A DNA stretch of 64,000 nt from Papaver somniferum (taxonomy: Eukaryota > Streptophyta > Magnoliopsida > Ranunculales > Papaveraceae). A program made the position numbers and the translations under genes. Where the stretch lies: NCBI RefSeq assembly GCF_003573695.1, contig NC_039358.1, positions 157,904,920 through 157,968,919 of the forward strand. The letters run 5' to 3'. Shown here piece after piece: positions 44,601 to 57,873 of the stretch (position 1 is the first letter of the stretch; the number at the start of each line of letters is the position of its first letter). Under the pieces are notes generated by a model, which was not told where the DNA came from, did not search any database, and saw nothing but the letters and a program-made list of their open reading frames with translations.

Positions 44601-45350
44601 AGTTGGGGATGACTATGGGAGTCATTATAGCAAGACTCATGAAGGTCGAAGTGAAGGTACATGCAAAAGACCTCACAATGAAGTTGTCTCTCACTTCAAC
44701 AAAGGAATAAACTAAGCTTGAACAAGAAGGATTGTTGTCGTTTCCATTGGCAACACTTAGTGCAGTGAACAAGAGTGTTTTCTGAACTTGTTTTATGTAG
44801 CTTTAATTGTTGGTTGTTGCAAACTCTGTATGTAGATCTTGGATGTATAGACTTTTATTTGAGTTTTCAATTTTTTATATACTTTGGTTTGGTGTAAGCA
44901 AGATAAGAAATTATTCCATCGACAAGCATGAGTTGGGTAGAACTCATGGCCTAGAGAAAGACACACATTTTCCAGGAAACAAGCAATGCAGTTCAAAGAA
45001 ATATTTGGAGACATATTGGCTTTGAATGCAATGCATATGGACAACTAAATGGTTAGCTATGTTATGTCCAAAGACAGTGAGTCACAGTTGCGTAGATGGG
45101 ATGTGTAACTCAATAGTTATGCTTTAGAGAATTAAAGAAATTTTTTTGCAAGTTTATGTCGGGTATGCAACATGGCCTAAGTATAGAGAGTTTATACTTG
45201 GTAGCCAAACATTTATAGAAATGATTTCTTGAATGGCTTTTGCATAAACAGAATTTGCGAGGCACGAAGTGTAGGATCCGGGAACCTTATACGAAGAGAA
45301 CCCCTATTCACTTTGTGACGTACTTAACGGAGGGAGTGATGGACAACAGT
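44601..45350 (+). other. Tail of the decayed Ty3-type element
   Basis: No coding domain is recognised. A purine-rich GGAGGGAGTGATGG near 45330 could be its polypurine tract. The copia LTR starts at 45351 with no sign of a Ty3-type 3' LTR, which was lost or displaced. Confidence 0.35.
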
Positions 45351-48118
45351 TGTTAGATCATAGCTCGGTTGAACCCACCAAGCGTTGGAATGTCAAGTTT
45401 GGTTGTCATATTTTAGTGAATCAAAACTCCGTTTAAGAGTCGCTTGATTATGTACTAGAGTTAACTTCGATAGGTTAGCTTGAAAGTATTAGGATATGAG
45501 ACATTACAAGTATTGTGAAGACTTGAAGAAGTGAAGAAGTAAGAAGATACAACGACAACATCATCCTTCCACTTGAGATAAGTGATATTTGACTTGAACT
45601 GTTTCATTCCGTAACGTATCTTTCAAGTCGTGCATATTGAAAACAAAACTGCGAAGCATGAACGCTCTAGATAGACATAGTATTAAGGAATACAGTACGA
45701 GGCTTATTTCTTAACCATTAAACTTTGTAGATAAGACATCGACATAATCGTTTGAATGCTATTGTGATTATGTATGGGTATGAGGTGAGGATTTCATCCT
45801 AGGAAATAATGTTCTACATGTGTTTTAAGGAAGTAAGTTCATAAACTTGTTTATGAATCGAAAAGGAAATCGTCAGGCGTTATTGGTATGGTTATCCATT
45901 GCATATCTTGTGAACAATCAATATGTGATTTAGTATAACCGCTCATGACTTGTTTGTGTTCTTGATAAAACTATTCACAAAGGATTGACTTATGACTTTT
46001 ATTAGTGAAACCGATCATAAGTAATCACCTGAGATGGTATGATAGAGTTTGTGATTTGTGTATGACCGACTCTGGGTAAAGGGGAACCGATCCTAGTAAG
46101 AGGTGCAACACATCACAAAGGTAAATAGATCCTTGTATGAGGTGCAGCAAGTTTGTAGCAGAAAGGGGAACCGATCCTATGGACATGTGCAACACATATA
46201 AGTTAAATACCATATATATGTGGGAACCGATCCTAGTACCTAGTCAGCCGAATTTTGGAAAGCTAGTGTGACTATGCACAGTACTCACATGGAGGTAGAA
46301 CTGAAACTTGTTTTGGTAGAACCTTTAAACCCATGATTTGTGATTGAGTGTTCTTGATCAATCACATAGTTCTTGAAAGTCATATGAACCAATTCTAAAC
46401 ATGTTTGGAAGTGTGGCAAATCGGTATCAAGGTTGTAAGTATGAAAGAAGACTTACAAAGTAAAGATGTCGACATACTTTGAACACGTACAATAAAGTTT
46501 ATCTTTTATTGTTCAAAGTTATTTCTTAATAGCTAAAGGAAGAAAATCCCAGGATCGAAAGATAACTAAGTTAAAAATCTTTTATTTAAGGTTTTTAATT
46601 TTATTTTAGGAAAATGAGAATTAGTAATGTGCATTTACTAGTCGAATATTTTCCAAAGAGATTTTCGGTCATTATTTTGGACAGAGCATTTCCAGGAATT
46701 ATGGAAACCGAATTTGGAATATATTGCATATCTTGAGAATATTTTCGGTTTTGGAAATTCCTTGGTGTCCAAACTTCCTTGTCTATAAATACTTGAAGTT
46801 TACATTTCTAGTAATCCTTCGTGACAACAAACTTCCTCGGTTGTGTTGTTACTGGTGAAGCCGCCTATTCGGAGAGGAGAGTAACCTAATTAGGCGAAAT
46901 CTCTTACGGACGCTCAGTTTAAAGTCTTCTTTGGGATTGAGAAGCTCTATTAGTACCGTTGGTGGGAAACTAGATAATTGCGGTTTATCTTGTGTTTTCG
47001 ATTGATTTGATTGACTAACGATGGTTGAATTTTCTCTTCTGATTGCACCTAGTTTGTTTATGCTTGAGAATCTTCTCTTCTGATATAAGATTCACTCAAA
47101 CTAGATCGAAGTTTCGACAGGGATCTTTAGACTGTTTGTAGATCTAAAGACGATATTGTGATAATCCATTGTTAACAGACTCCGTTGTGTGCGTGATTGA
47201 TCACAAGAGATTCAAGTTGTCGTGTGCATGTGTTTATTGAAGATCTAAGAAGATTTGAAGACAAAGAAGATATTGAAGATTTCTGATTTGGGGTTCATAA
47301 TCTTTGGTGTGCACAATACTTGTTTCGGTATAGAGAATCCAACTATAATCGGTTTATCCTTGTGGTAGATTGGATTGATTAGTTGTGTAGATCGGCATCA
47401 ATACAATTCTTTGTGATTAAAAGTATTGATTGCAAAATCTTAACAATTACTTCGGTAGTTGAGAATAAGATAGATCTAAGAACCTGACGAAGGAGTTTAT
47501 TGAGATAAACAGAAGAGCCTTTGTCGAACTCATATCACTTGGTTGAAGAGAGTTGCTACCAAACAGATTTTTTGATCCTTTACTGTTTGGAATACGAACC
47601 AAAAGAAATGTTCCAAGTACGTGACTTATTCATAAGTTGGAGGCGCGGGAATACAGACGGAACTAGGTGAACTATAGGTTTAGTTGCTTGGTATCAACTA
47701 TACGAAGTTGGTTTAATTTTGTGTAGTGGCTTAATCCTGAGAGTATTCAATTCTGTACAACGTACCGGGGTTTTTCTGCATTTGCGGTTTCCTCGTTAAC
47801 AAAATCTTGTTGTGTCGTTTCCTTTTATTTTCCGCATTATAATTATTTTATTATAATTAAATTAAACTACACAAACGTTAATTCTTATTTACTTGATAAG
47901 AAATCCTATTATGTTTGGTTAAGTCGGAACCTTTTTATCAAGTAAACGTACTTCGTTGTTATATTGTCTCGATGTCGTATCCATAGACGATCACATGAAG
48001 TGTGAACCGATTAGTTGCATTGTCTCGACTCAGTCCATAGACAATCACTTTCGCAGAAAGGACTTATAGGTAGGAAAAGTTTTAGCTTGAGGTATATTTG
48101 GGTATCCTCGCCTTTTCA
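45351..48118 (+). mobile_element. 5' LTR of element 2 (2,768 bp)
   Basis: It starts TGTTAGATCATAGCTCGG and ends CCTCGCCTTTTCA, two bases before the PBS. Against element 1 it shows many small deletions and a different CCGATC array (46070-46240, unit like GGGGAACCGATCCTAGT). TATA box at 46784. Confidence 0.85.
46784..46791 (+). promoter_or_regulatory. TATA box, 5' LTR of element 2
   Basis: TATAAATA in the context CTTGTCTATAAATACTTGA, equivalent to 13817 in element 1. The 3' LTR copy is at 53284-53291. Confidence 0.6.
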
Positions 48119-48120
48119 AT

Positions 48121-48132
48121 TGGTATCAGAGC
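48121..48132 (+). other. Primer-binding site of element 2
   Basis: TGGTATCAGAGC, two bases after the LTR end, as in element 1. Confidence 0.85.
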
Positions 48133-48188
48133 AGGAAAACACGAAAAGATCTAACAATCTGTGTTTGGTGCGATCCAACCTATAAGAA

Positions 48189-49180
48189 TTGAATCTAATG
48201 AATGATTCAGTTAACGTAAAGCAAGACATCAAGAGTTTTGAATTAATACTTGATAATGTCATCTACGATTTAATATCTGAAGAAATCATCTCTAGATATT
48301 CTACGAGACAAGTTAATCTTGTTAATAATTTTCGAACCAATGGCGACTGGAAAATACGTCTACAAGAAGGGTTTAGATGAAATTTCCGATGATGATGACT
48401 CAGATTTTGAACAAGAAGTAGAAGAGGATATCTCAGAATACTTTAAACTGCTGGAATCTTTGAAAAATAAAAAAACTGAGAACTTCGGATTTTATTGGTT
48501 TTATGACTCCTCTTTGTCGTGAGAACAAGAAACTGATCAGGAAGATTTTTCAAGGATATTATATTGGTTACCGCACCAGTGATTATCTTCTTAAAGATCG
48601 TACAGACGAGCTAAATTCTAAGAAATTAGAATGTGAAAATCTTCGAAGAGATCTATTTTTGTCGAAAAAGAAACTTGTTGAATCTGAAGCAAGGGTTAAT
48701 TCTCAACCAGGGAGTTTTGAAGAGAAAGAAGGTGTATATCTCTCACGAGAAAAACACCTTAAGTCTGATCTAGCTGGTGCTCTTGATAAAATCAAGACGT
48801 TGGAAGAAGAAATTTTGGACCTTAAAAAGTTCAATGTTAGCTCAAACAATTTACCCTCAATGTTAGAAGCAAGTAGAAATCATCGTAATACACGAGGATT
48901 GGGCTATAAGGGAATAGATGCTTCAAATATTAGCAAAGAGGTAAAAAAATTTAAAGCTAAAAATTCTTCTAAACCAGAGGTTTCCACTGATGACAAAGAT
49001 GCTCATATTTCTTGTAAAGAAGAAAAGTCCGTCAAGCCTAAGAATAATGTTCAACCAGCAGTAATCAAAGAAGGCATTTCCGCTAATGTCAAGAAAGCAA
49101 CAACGTTGAACAAAGAAGAAGAAGAAGAAGAAGAAGAAAACTCGTCGAGCTCCAATGCAAGAGGATCCACAAAAAGGTAA
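48189..49180 (+). pseudogene. gag-like coiled-coil region, element 2
   Basis: Three frames overlap: 48189-48380, 48319-48522 (acidic: KGLDEISDDDDSDFEQEVEE) and 48503-49180 (225 aa). The last is Lys/Glu-rich with a long heptad pattern (SKKLECENLRRDLFLSKKKL, IKTLEEEILDLKK), then RNTRGLGYKG, a motif found just before the zinc knuckle in copia polyproteins, then a run of eight Glu and a Ser-rich end. It joins the next frame only through a shift near 49155-49180. No UBN2 core is present, unlike element 1. Confidence 0.6.
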
Positions 49181-49874
49181 TATCAAAACTCATACTTCGT
49201 ATATTTATACTAAGCATTGTTATTATTGTGGTAATAAAGGACACTTGCAATGGGGACGCAAAGTTCGTAAGATGCAAGATGCACTTTCTTTTGTATCAAA
49301 CGAATTTGCTAAGTTTTCTCCTCATAAGAACTCAGATCGTTATTGTCCTAAGTTTAGGCAAAAGAATTATTATAATGATAGTTCAAATTTTGCATATCAC
49401 TCGACAAGGTCATCTCATAAAATACCCAATTATAGAAAGAGAGATGATGTTTCAAATGCAAAGACAATATCTGATGTTCCAAATTGGAGAAAGGATGTTT
49501 CGCAAAGTATTCAAAAGGACAATCGTCCTAATGATATGAAAGAGAAAGCCACTCCTGCGAAACCCATCTCTAAATGGGTCCCGAAGTCCTTCATAGCCAA
49601 GAAGGGACCAAAAGTTAGTCACAAGAATGACTCTCAGCTGTTAATTGTTGGTGACAATAATTACAAGACTCTTCTTGAAAGGCTAAAGAAAGACATTATG
49701 TATGAAATCTCTTGTACTAGTAAAGGTTGTGATAATGACACTCTTCATCACAAGTCAAAGAAGAAAAATAAGAGATGGAACAAGAGAAAACAAACCAAGC
49801 AAGAGGTCAAGAATGATGATTCTGTCTTAGTCATTCGTGACGAACAAGACAAGGATCAACTCAACACAACCTAG
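49155..49874 (+). pseudogene. gag C-terminal region with near-intact zinc knuckle
   Basis: A 239-aa frame with CYYCGNKGHLQWG near residue 22. The CX2C and His are present, but the last Cys of the CCHC knuckle is replaced. A basic, Asn/Lys-rich stretch and KPISKWVPKSF follow, a sequence that in copia polyproteins lies shortly after the knuckle, before the protease. Here the frame stops (49874) after a Lys-rich tail, with no protease or integrase beyond. It is the best-preserved coding part of this family in the window. Confidence 0.6.
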
Positions 49875-51898
49875 TTGTGTTAGAATGTGCATACTCACCT
49901 TGGTGCTCAATTTTTTGAAAGGTAAGGGAGCACATGAAACTGAGCACATGATCTCTCAGTTATTATATGACTAATTAACATATTTAGGAGATTTCTTTTC
50001 TTCTATACTCATACTTTCTCTATCCATATTTGAGGTTTTGATAGAGACGGTAATTGTGAGTTTATTATGTTGATATTTATTGATCATATATGTGTAACTC
50101 TTGTTTTTACGGTTAAAACGAGCCAAAAATCACTGAATTCAGACATCGTATGAAAACGTTATGTCAACAACAGTTTATTGTTGTGATCCGTCACCAGTAA
50201 CACTTGGGGTACCGATCCTAGTGATAGGTTCAATATGGGGAACCGATCCTAGTGAGAGGTCCCCATACGAAGAAGTGTAAAACTGTTTTGCCCATAACTT
50301 CTTCGTCCGAACTCGGAATGACCTCATTCTTTTTGCATTGTTTTCACAATTCAATTCCCTACAAGATAGAGGATTAAGTTATAGCATATGATGGTAGGAT
50401 TTATGAAAGGATCATGAGGGGTTCTGGTAGAAACAATATGTGAAAAAATCACAATATGTTGAATCGGTTTTGGTTTGGCATAAAAGCATATGTGTTTCGG
50501 TGGTTTTCAACTTTTGCTTGCAATAGTTAAAAACCGGTTTTCAACCTTTCTCTGGTAAAGGTTGGTTGTTGTTATTCTTTTGTTTTGCATAAGGATGACA
50601 ACATAATGATATTTCGATATCAATTCTCCCTGAAAGAAGATACAAACATATTGGAAAAGAGGATGTGAAATTTGAGGTAACAATCTTGTTAGTTAATTGT
50701 TTTCCTCTTTAATAAAAGCCTGATTTTTATTTCATATACTTATTGCTTTTGCTTAACAAAATTTCGGTACAATTGATGTTTTATTCCATGATGTGTGTAT
50801 GGATGTGTGTGTGATTCAATTGTTTCTGGTTAAGAAAAACTATTTTTATCTTGCTTTATTGTGTGGTATCAATTGTTTAGGCTTACAAAATTTCGGTGCA
50901 ATTGCGGTACTATAATTTCTATGTTGTTTCAATTGCTTCCGGTTGAGGTGAATAATTATGCAAGTCGATTTATTTGGTTTGTATGAATTGTTTATGGCTT
51001 AACGAAAGAAAAGGTTTACGGAATGAATTGTTTAGTCCAATTCGATTCCGGATAAGAGAAACTAAGTTAATTCTAATCTTAGTTAGATTTATCAAAGTGG
51101 AGGTTTCGATTACTCAAGTCTAATCGAATTCCTTAACAAAAAATGCTAGTTAACTAACCTAGTACTTGTCTTGTTTAAAAAGTGAAAGGTATAAGTTATA
51201 TGGATAATTAGAACCTGATGAGAAAAATAGAGTTATCTTTATTTTGGTCTTCTTGAACGAAGCGGTTGTATTTGTACAATCGGTTTAGCAAAGGGACTAA
51301 GATGCTTAGTTTATTTTTGGTTTGCTAAACTAAATTGGGAAAATTTCTTCACGCAATTATTTCCTTGATAACATATCAAAAAAAATTACTTTTTAGTTTC
51401 GGTTTTGATATTGGTTATCAGAAATGGTGTGTGGAACCCTCGTGCTTAACTCTATAGGTTTGCAAGTCTATTTTGAGATTTGTAAGATTCTTTTCGGTTT
51501 GTCCTTTATTTTTTCATTTCTTTGTCATTTTGTGACAAAAAGGGGGAGAAATATATGGAGTAAACAATTGATACTGACATTGATTTTATATTGATTGGAA
51601 TCACTAAGGGAAAGAACAATTTTGCTTAAACGTTTATCTAACGAAAGAGTGAAAGCATAGACCAAGGGGGAGTAACATATCATATTAATTGGTATAACAA
51701 AGACGTGCGGATTGATAAAATCTACCTATCTCACCTTTAGGGGGAGTATTAGCTTTGTTATTATAATGTCAACAACAACATTAAGGATTGAATGTATACA
51801 GGTTATTGTGTTGTTGAATTCGGGAATCAAGCGTATGTGTAATGAATTCTTGTAATTTGTTTATCCATATGATTGTAAGAGTTTTGTCACTAAAATTG
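49875..51898 (+). other. Conserved non-coding 3' internal region of element 2
   Basis: It is colinear with 17308-19101 (TTCCGGTT, AAAAGGGGGAGAAATATATGG at about 51536, GGGGGAGTATTAGC at 51739). It also contains two copies of GG(G/T)ACCGATCCTAGTGA (50205-50255), the same unit as in the U3 array of its LTR. No gene. Confidence 0.6.
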
Positions 51899-51912
51899 AC
51901 AAAGGGGGAGAT
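51899..51912 (+). other. Polypurine tract of element 2
   Basis: ACAAAGGGGGAGAT directly precedes the LTR start TGTTAGAGCATATCTCGG. Confidence 0.75.
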
Positions 51913-54584
51913 TGTTAGAGCATATCTCGGTTGAACCCACCAAGCATTGGTATGTCAAGTTTGGTTGTCATATTTTAGTGAATCAAAACTCAGTTTAAGA
52001 GTCGCTTGATTATGTACTAGAGTCAACTTCGTATAGGTTAGCTTGAAAGTATTAGGATATGAGACATTACAAGTATTGCGAAGACTTGAAGAAGTGAAGA
52101 AGTAAGAAGCTATAATGACAACATCACCCTTCCAATTGAGGTTAGTGATATTTGACTTGAACTATTTCACTCCCTAACGTATCTTTCAAGTCGTGCATAT
52201 TGAAAACAAAATTGCGAAGCATGAACACTCTAGATAGACATAGTATTAAGGAATACAATACGAGGTTTATTGCTTAACCATTAAACTTTGTAGATAAGAC
52301 ATCGACATAATCGTTTGAATGTTATTGTGATTACGTATGGGTATGAGGTGAGGATTTCATCCTAGGAAACAATGGTCTACATGTGTTTTAAGGAAGTAAG
52401 TTCATAAACTTGTTTATGAATCGAAAAGGAAATCGCCAGGCGTTATTGGTATTGTTATTCATTGCATATCTTGTGAACAACCAATATGTGTGATTTAGTA
52501 TAACCGCTCATGACTTGTTTGTGTTCTTGGTAAAACTATTCACAAAGGCCTGACTTATGTATTGGTATGACTTTTATTAGTGAAACCGATCTTAAGTAAT
52601 CAACTGAGATGGTATGATCGAGTTTGTGATTTGTGTATGACCGACTTTGGGTAAAGAGGAACCGATCCTAGTAAGAGGTGCAACACATCACAAAGGGGAA
52701 TCGATCCTTGTATGAGGTGCAACAAGTTTGTAGTAGAAAGGGGAACCGATCCTATGGACATGTGAAACACATATAAGTTAGATACCATATATATGTGGGG
52801 AACCGATCCTAGTACCTAGTCAACCGAATTTTGGAAAGCTAGTGTGACTATGCACAATACTCACATAGAGGTAAAACCGAAACTTGTTTCGGTAGAACCG
52901 TTAAACCCATGATTTGTGATTGAGTGTTCTTGATCAATCACATAGTTCTTGAAAGTCAGATGAACCAATTCTAAACTTGTTTGGAAGTGTGGCAAATCGG
53001 TTTCAAGGTTGTAAGTATGAAAGAGGACTTACAAAGTAAGGATGTCGACATACTTTGAACACGTGCAGTAATGTTTATCTTTTATTTAAGGTCTTTAATT
53101 TTATTTTAGGAAAGTGAGAATGAGTAATGTGCATTTACTAGTTGAAGATTTTCCAAAGAGATTTTTGGTCGTTATTTTGGACTGAGCATTTCCAGGAATT
53201 ATGGAAACCGAATTTGGAATATATTGCATATCTTGATAATATTTTCGGTTTTGGAAATTCCTTGGTGTTCAAACTTCCTTTTCTATAAATACTTGAAGTT
53301 TGCATTTCTAGCAAACTAATCCTTCGTGACAGCAAACTTCCTCGGTTGTGTTGTTACTGGTGAAGCCACCTATTCGGAGAGGAGAGTAACCTAATTAGGC
53401 GAAATCTCTTATGACCGCTTATATTAAAGTCTTCTTTGGGATTGAGAAGCTCTATTAATACCGTTGGTGGGAAACTAGATAATTACGGTTTATCTTGTGT
53501 TTTAGATTGATTTGATTGACTAACGGTGGTTGAACTTTGATTGCACCTAGTTTGTTTATGCTTGAGAATCTTCTCTTCTGATATAAGATTCACTTAAACT
53601 AGATCGAAGTTTCAACAGGGATCTTTAGACTGTTTATAGATCTAAAGACGATCTTGTGATAATCTGTTGTTAACAGACTATGTTCTGTGCGTGATTGATC
53701 ACAAGAGATTCAAGTTGTTGTGTGCATGTGTTTATTGAAGATCTAAGAAGATTTAAAGACAAAGAAGATATTAAAGATTTGTGATCTGGGGTTCATAATC
53801 TTTGGTGTGCACAATACTTGTTTCGGTATAGAGGATCCAACTATAATTGGTTTATCCTTGTGGTAGATTGGATTGATTAATTGTGTAGATCGACATCAAT
53901 ACAATTCTTTGTGATTAAAAGTATTGATTGCAAAATCTTAACTATTACTTCGGTAGTTGAGAATAAGATAGATATAAGAACCTGACGAAGGAGTTTATTG
54001 AGATAAACAGAAGATCCTTTGTCGAACTCACATCACTTGGTTGAAGAGAGTTGCTACCAAACAGATTTTTTGTTCCTTTACTGTTTGGAATACGAACCAA
54101 AGGAAATGTTCCAAGTACGTGACTTATTCATAAGTTGGAGGCGTGGGAATACATACGGAACTAGGTGAACTATAGGTTTAGTTGCTTGGTCTCAACTATA
54201 CGAAGTTGGTTTAATTTTGTGTAGCGGTTTAATCCTGAGAGTATTCAATTCTGGACAAGGTCCCGGGGTTTTTCTGCATTTGCGGTTTTCTCGTCAACAA
54301 AATTTTGTTGTGTCATTTACTTTTATTTTTCGCATTATAATTGTTTTATTATAATTAAAGTAAATTACACAAACGTTCATTCATATATACTTGATAAGCA
54401 ATTCTACTGTGTTTGGTTAAGTCCGAACCTTTTTATCAATTAAACATACTTTGTTGTTGTATTGTATCGATCTCGTATCCATAGACGATCACACGAAGTG
54501 TGAACCGATTAGTTGCATTGTCTCGACTGAGTCTATAGACAATCACTTTCGGAGAAAGGACTTATAGGTAGGAATTGTTTTAGC
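51913..54584 (+). mobile_element. 3' LTR of element 2 (3'-truncated)
   Basis: It starts TGTTAGAGCATATCTCGG and matches the 5' LTR closely, with one deletion of about 55 bp near 53090. It breaks off at TTTTAGCT (54584), about 30 bases before the expected end, at a fusion with an inverted LTR of the same family. Confidence 0.8.
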
Positions 54585-55860
54585 TATAGGTTCACTATCA
54601 GGTAATACGGGGTTAACGTTTGTGTAATTTACTTTAAATTATAATAACAACAATTATAATTGCGGAAAACAAAACTAAATGACACAACAAGATTTTGTTA
54701 ACGAGGAAACCGCAAATGCAGAAAAACCCCGGGACCTAGTCCAGAATTGAATACTCTCATAATTAAGCCGCTATACAAAATCAACCTAACTTCGTATAGT
54801 TGAGACCAAGCAACTAAACCTATAGTTCAACTAGTTTCTTCAGTATCCCTGCGCTTCCGACATTCAATAAGTGCACGCACTGGAACAATTCCTTTGGTTC
54901 GTATACCAAACAGTAAAGGAACAACATATCTGTTCGGTAACAACTCTATTCAATCTCAGTGATATGAGTTAGACAAAGGCTCTTCTGTTTAATCCAATAA
55001 ACTCCTTTGTCGGGTTTAAATCAATCTATCCAACAACTACCAAAGTAGCAGAGTTTAGATTATCCAATCAATAATAGGATTTATCAAGATGCTAAATATT
55101 GGTGCCGATCTACGCAACTAATGGATCAAATCTATCAAAAGATAAACCTATTATAGTTGGATCCCAGCCGATCAAGTTTTGTGCACACCAAATATTATGA
55201 ACCCAAATCAGAAATCTTTTTCGTCTTCGAATCTTCTTAAATCTTCAATAAACACATGCACACCACAACTTGAATCTCTTATGATCAATCACGCACAGAA
55301 CGGAGTCTGTTAACAATGGACTATCACAAGACGTCTTTATATCTACAAACAGTTCTAAAGATCCCGTCGACACTTAGATCTAGTTTGAGTGAATCTTATA
55401 TCAGAAGAGAAGATTCTCAAGAATAAACAAACTAGGTGCAATCAAAGTTCAACAACCGTTAGTCAATCAAATCAAATCGAAAACTAATAATACTGCAATT
55501 ATCTAGTTTCCCACCAACGGTACTCGTAGAGCTTCTTGACCCCAAATAAGTCTTTAAACGAGTGATCGTAAAAGATTTCGCCTAATTAGGGTACTTTCCT
55601 CTCCGAATAGACGGCTCCACCAGTAACAACACAACAAGGTAGTTTTGCTGGCTCTTAGGATAGTTTGCTCGAAATGAAAACTTGGGTATTTATAGACCAA
55701 GGAAGTTTGGACACCAAGGAATTTCCAAAAGCGAAAATATTCTCAGGATATGCAATATATTTCCAATTCGGTTTTCATAATTCCTAGAAATGCTATGTCC
55801 AATATTAACCGAAATCCTACTAGAAAATCTCCAATTAGTAAATGCACATTACCAATTTTT
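54585..55860 (-). mobile_element. Element 3: inverted LTR, inner part
   Basis: The reverse complement matches 13645-14920 of the family LTR (including GGTAATGTGCATTTACT, CTATAAATACCC and the ACTAGGTCCCGGGGTTTTTC stretch). It lacks the last 200 or so LTR bases on its left and stops at 55860 on its right. It is the same LTR as 61487-62047, separated by element 4 and a deletion of about 720 bp. Confidence 0.75.
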
Positions 55861-56992
55861 ATGTATCACTCCCCCTTAGTCAATACTCCATCTCACATGG
55901 AAACCACTCCACCTTACATAATGATCCGAAAACCATATGTATCTGTAGTGTGAACTACACATTAATTCTTCCCCTTTTTGTCAATAAAATTGGAAAAGGT
56001 ACGAAAACTAGTGACATCTTAATGAAATTTCCATAGAGACATTTCATGACCAAAAGAAAGCACATATCAACTTTTTAGATGTCATCATATAGCCGAAGTT
56101 AAATTCATTCATCAAGGAGTTTATAAAGATACAAGATAACCCCTATAATATTCCACAGCCGCACTCCCCACAAAGATTCGGCAATTAAGCACAAGTTCAA
56201 TTAAGAACTCTCCCCCATAAAATGTCATTCCCGAAAGAAAAACAAGAGCAACCTTACTTTCACAAGAAAAGAAGGATTTCTTTGGACATAACAAATCACA
56301 TACGAATATGATTTTGAATCCAAAAAACTCAATTAAATTAACCACAAGAAAACCCATGATTAATTTAATCGGAAATGCTCAACATAAGAGAACTTATGGA
56401 GCCGCACAGTATGTACATAAAAATATGGATCAAGGAAGATCAATACTGTGGAATAGACAAGGATTCATTCTATTTTCCATCACTATTTGCACAATGACAT
56501 ACAATAGACATAATCCTCGTAAACAAATTTCATCCTATCTTCCATCAATATTTGCGTAATGACATTCAATAGGCTTAACTTTTGTAATGTGAAAAGTTCA
56601 TTCATTCTTTTATCAATACTTGCATATCGACACGTGAAAGACTTAACTTTTGACAAAGTATAGGACAATCATAGTTCACGGACTCAAACACACATATCCC
56701 GTAACAAATTGCAATGTACAAAACCATAAAGATTAATACTGCAAAAATCACCTTCCAAACAATTTTAGAATTTAACCAAATAAACCAAAAAAACTATGAA
56801 GATGAAGACAATGGGCATAGTTATGTGTAATCACAATAATGGCTATTCCAAACTCTAGTTATTCTTCCTAAAAACACAAGAATAAAATTCTCATAAGAAG
56901 ATTTACTAGACAAAATAAAATCAACAAGCTAAAGAACAAGGACAGACACTTAGACCATCAAAACCGAACACAAAACCAAACACGAACTGAAA

Positions 56993-57451
56993 TCAAATAG
57001 ACGTTTCGGAATCCTCACGAGCCTTGAGGTCTTTGAGCTTGTGATTGACAGCATCAACTGCTTCCTCAGAGAAGATATCCTCATTGAGAAGATCTTTAAC
57101 ATGTGTCTTTATGAGACCAAGGTCAGAAGTAACCTTTTTCAACTCAGTTCTTAACACATCAAGACTCTTCAAGGTATCAACGAGATGCAATTTTGCTTCC
57201 TCAAAATATTTAAGAAAATCATGAACCACTTCAGCAAAAACCATATCCTCATTCTCAACATCCTGATGTGTATAGCCATAGTAACATGAGGCATTAGGAT
57301 GATCATCTTCTTCTAGGGTTCTTTTTTTCCTTCCCTTGAACACGAAACCAATACCTTTGACAAGAAACCCTTTTGCAAAACCGCCAGAGTTAGAAGAAGA
57401 CATTCTTGACAAACCACAAAAAAAATCCCAGAGTATGCATACGAGACTCAA
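56993..57451 (-). CDS. Coiled-coil accessory ORF of element 4
   Basis: An open frame of 152 codons; the second Met (residue 17, SSSNSGGFAKG) is the likelier start. It has a basic segment FKGRKKRTLEEDD near residue 40, then a long amphipathic helix region rich in Leu/Lys/Glu (HLVDTLKSLDVLRTELKKV, then GLIKTHVKDLL) to the end. It is intact, unlike gag upstream. I do not recognise the family. By position it corresponds to the extra 3' ORF of some copia lineages and to 16969-17307 of element 1. Confidence 0.5.
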   Translation of the reverse strand: MSLVCILWDFFCGLSRMSSSNSGGFAKGFLVKGIGFVFKGRKKRTLEEDDHPNASCYYGYTHQDVENEDMVFAEVVHDFLKYFEEAKLHLVDTLKSLDVLRTELKKVTSDLGLIKTHVKDLLNEDIFSEEAVDAVNHKLKDLKAREDSETSI

Positions 57452-57873
57452 GGGTTTTGGTATTTAAGTGGTTTCTAAGGGAAGGCAACTTTTAGGATTT
57501 CTAAAAATTGATTCGTGACAGTAACACGGGAACTCGTACGAACACAATCTTGACCCAACAACAAAGGTACGCAATCGGTCGTATTTTTTACGACAAGACA
57601 GAATTTCTGCTATGTGAAAAATATCACAAGATTTTTTGGCCAGTAAATTTTATATCTCCATAGAGAAATAATTTAGAGCACACATAATAGTTGCAACAAA
57701 AACAAAAGAAGAACAACATCAGACACAACCAAAACATTTAGCAAAGTTGTCTGCAGACAATAGTTTTGCTATGGACCATAAGAAAATAGCTCAATTAAAC
57801 AGACATAAATTTTGCCAACAGTATACCTGATTATTAACACATCTTACTCAACAGGATTTTTATGAGTAAGTTT

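Larger units (their letters stand above)
45351..54584 (+). mobile_element. Copia-type gag-only element 2 (9.2 kb)
   Basis: Same family as the element at 12403-21895: direct LTRs (45351-48118 and 51913-54584), the same PBS, a gag-related region, the same conserved non-coding 3' part and purine tract, and no pol. The internal length (3.79 kb) is close to that of element 1 (4.0 kb). The gag N-terminal UBN2 part is absent here, but the coiled-coil and zinc-knuckle part is better preserved. The 3' LTR has lost its last 30 or so bases, where an inverted relative is fused. Confidence 0.8.
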
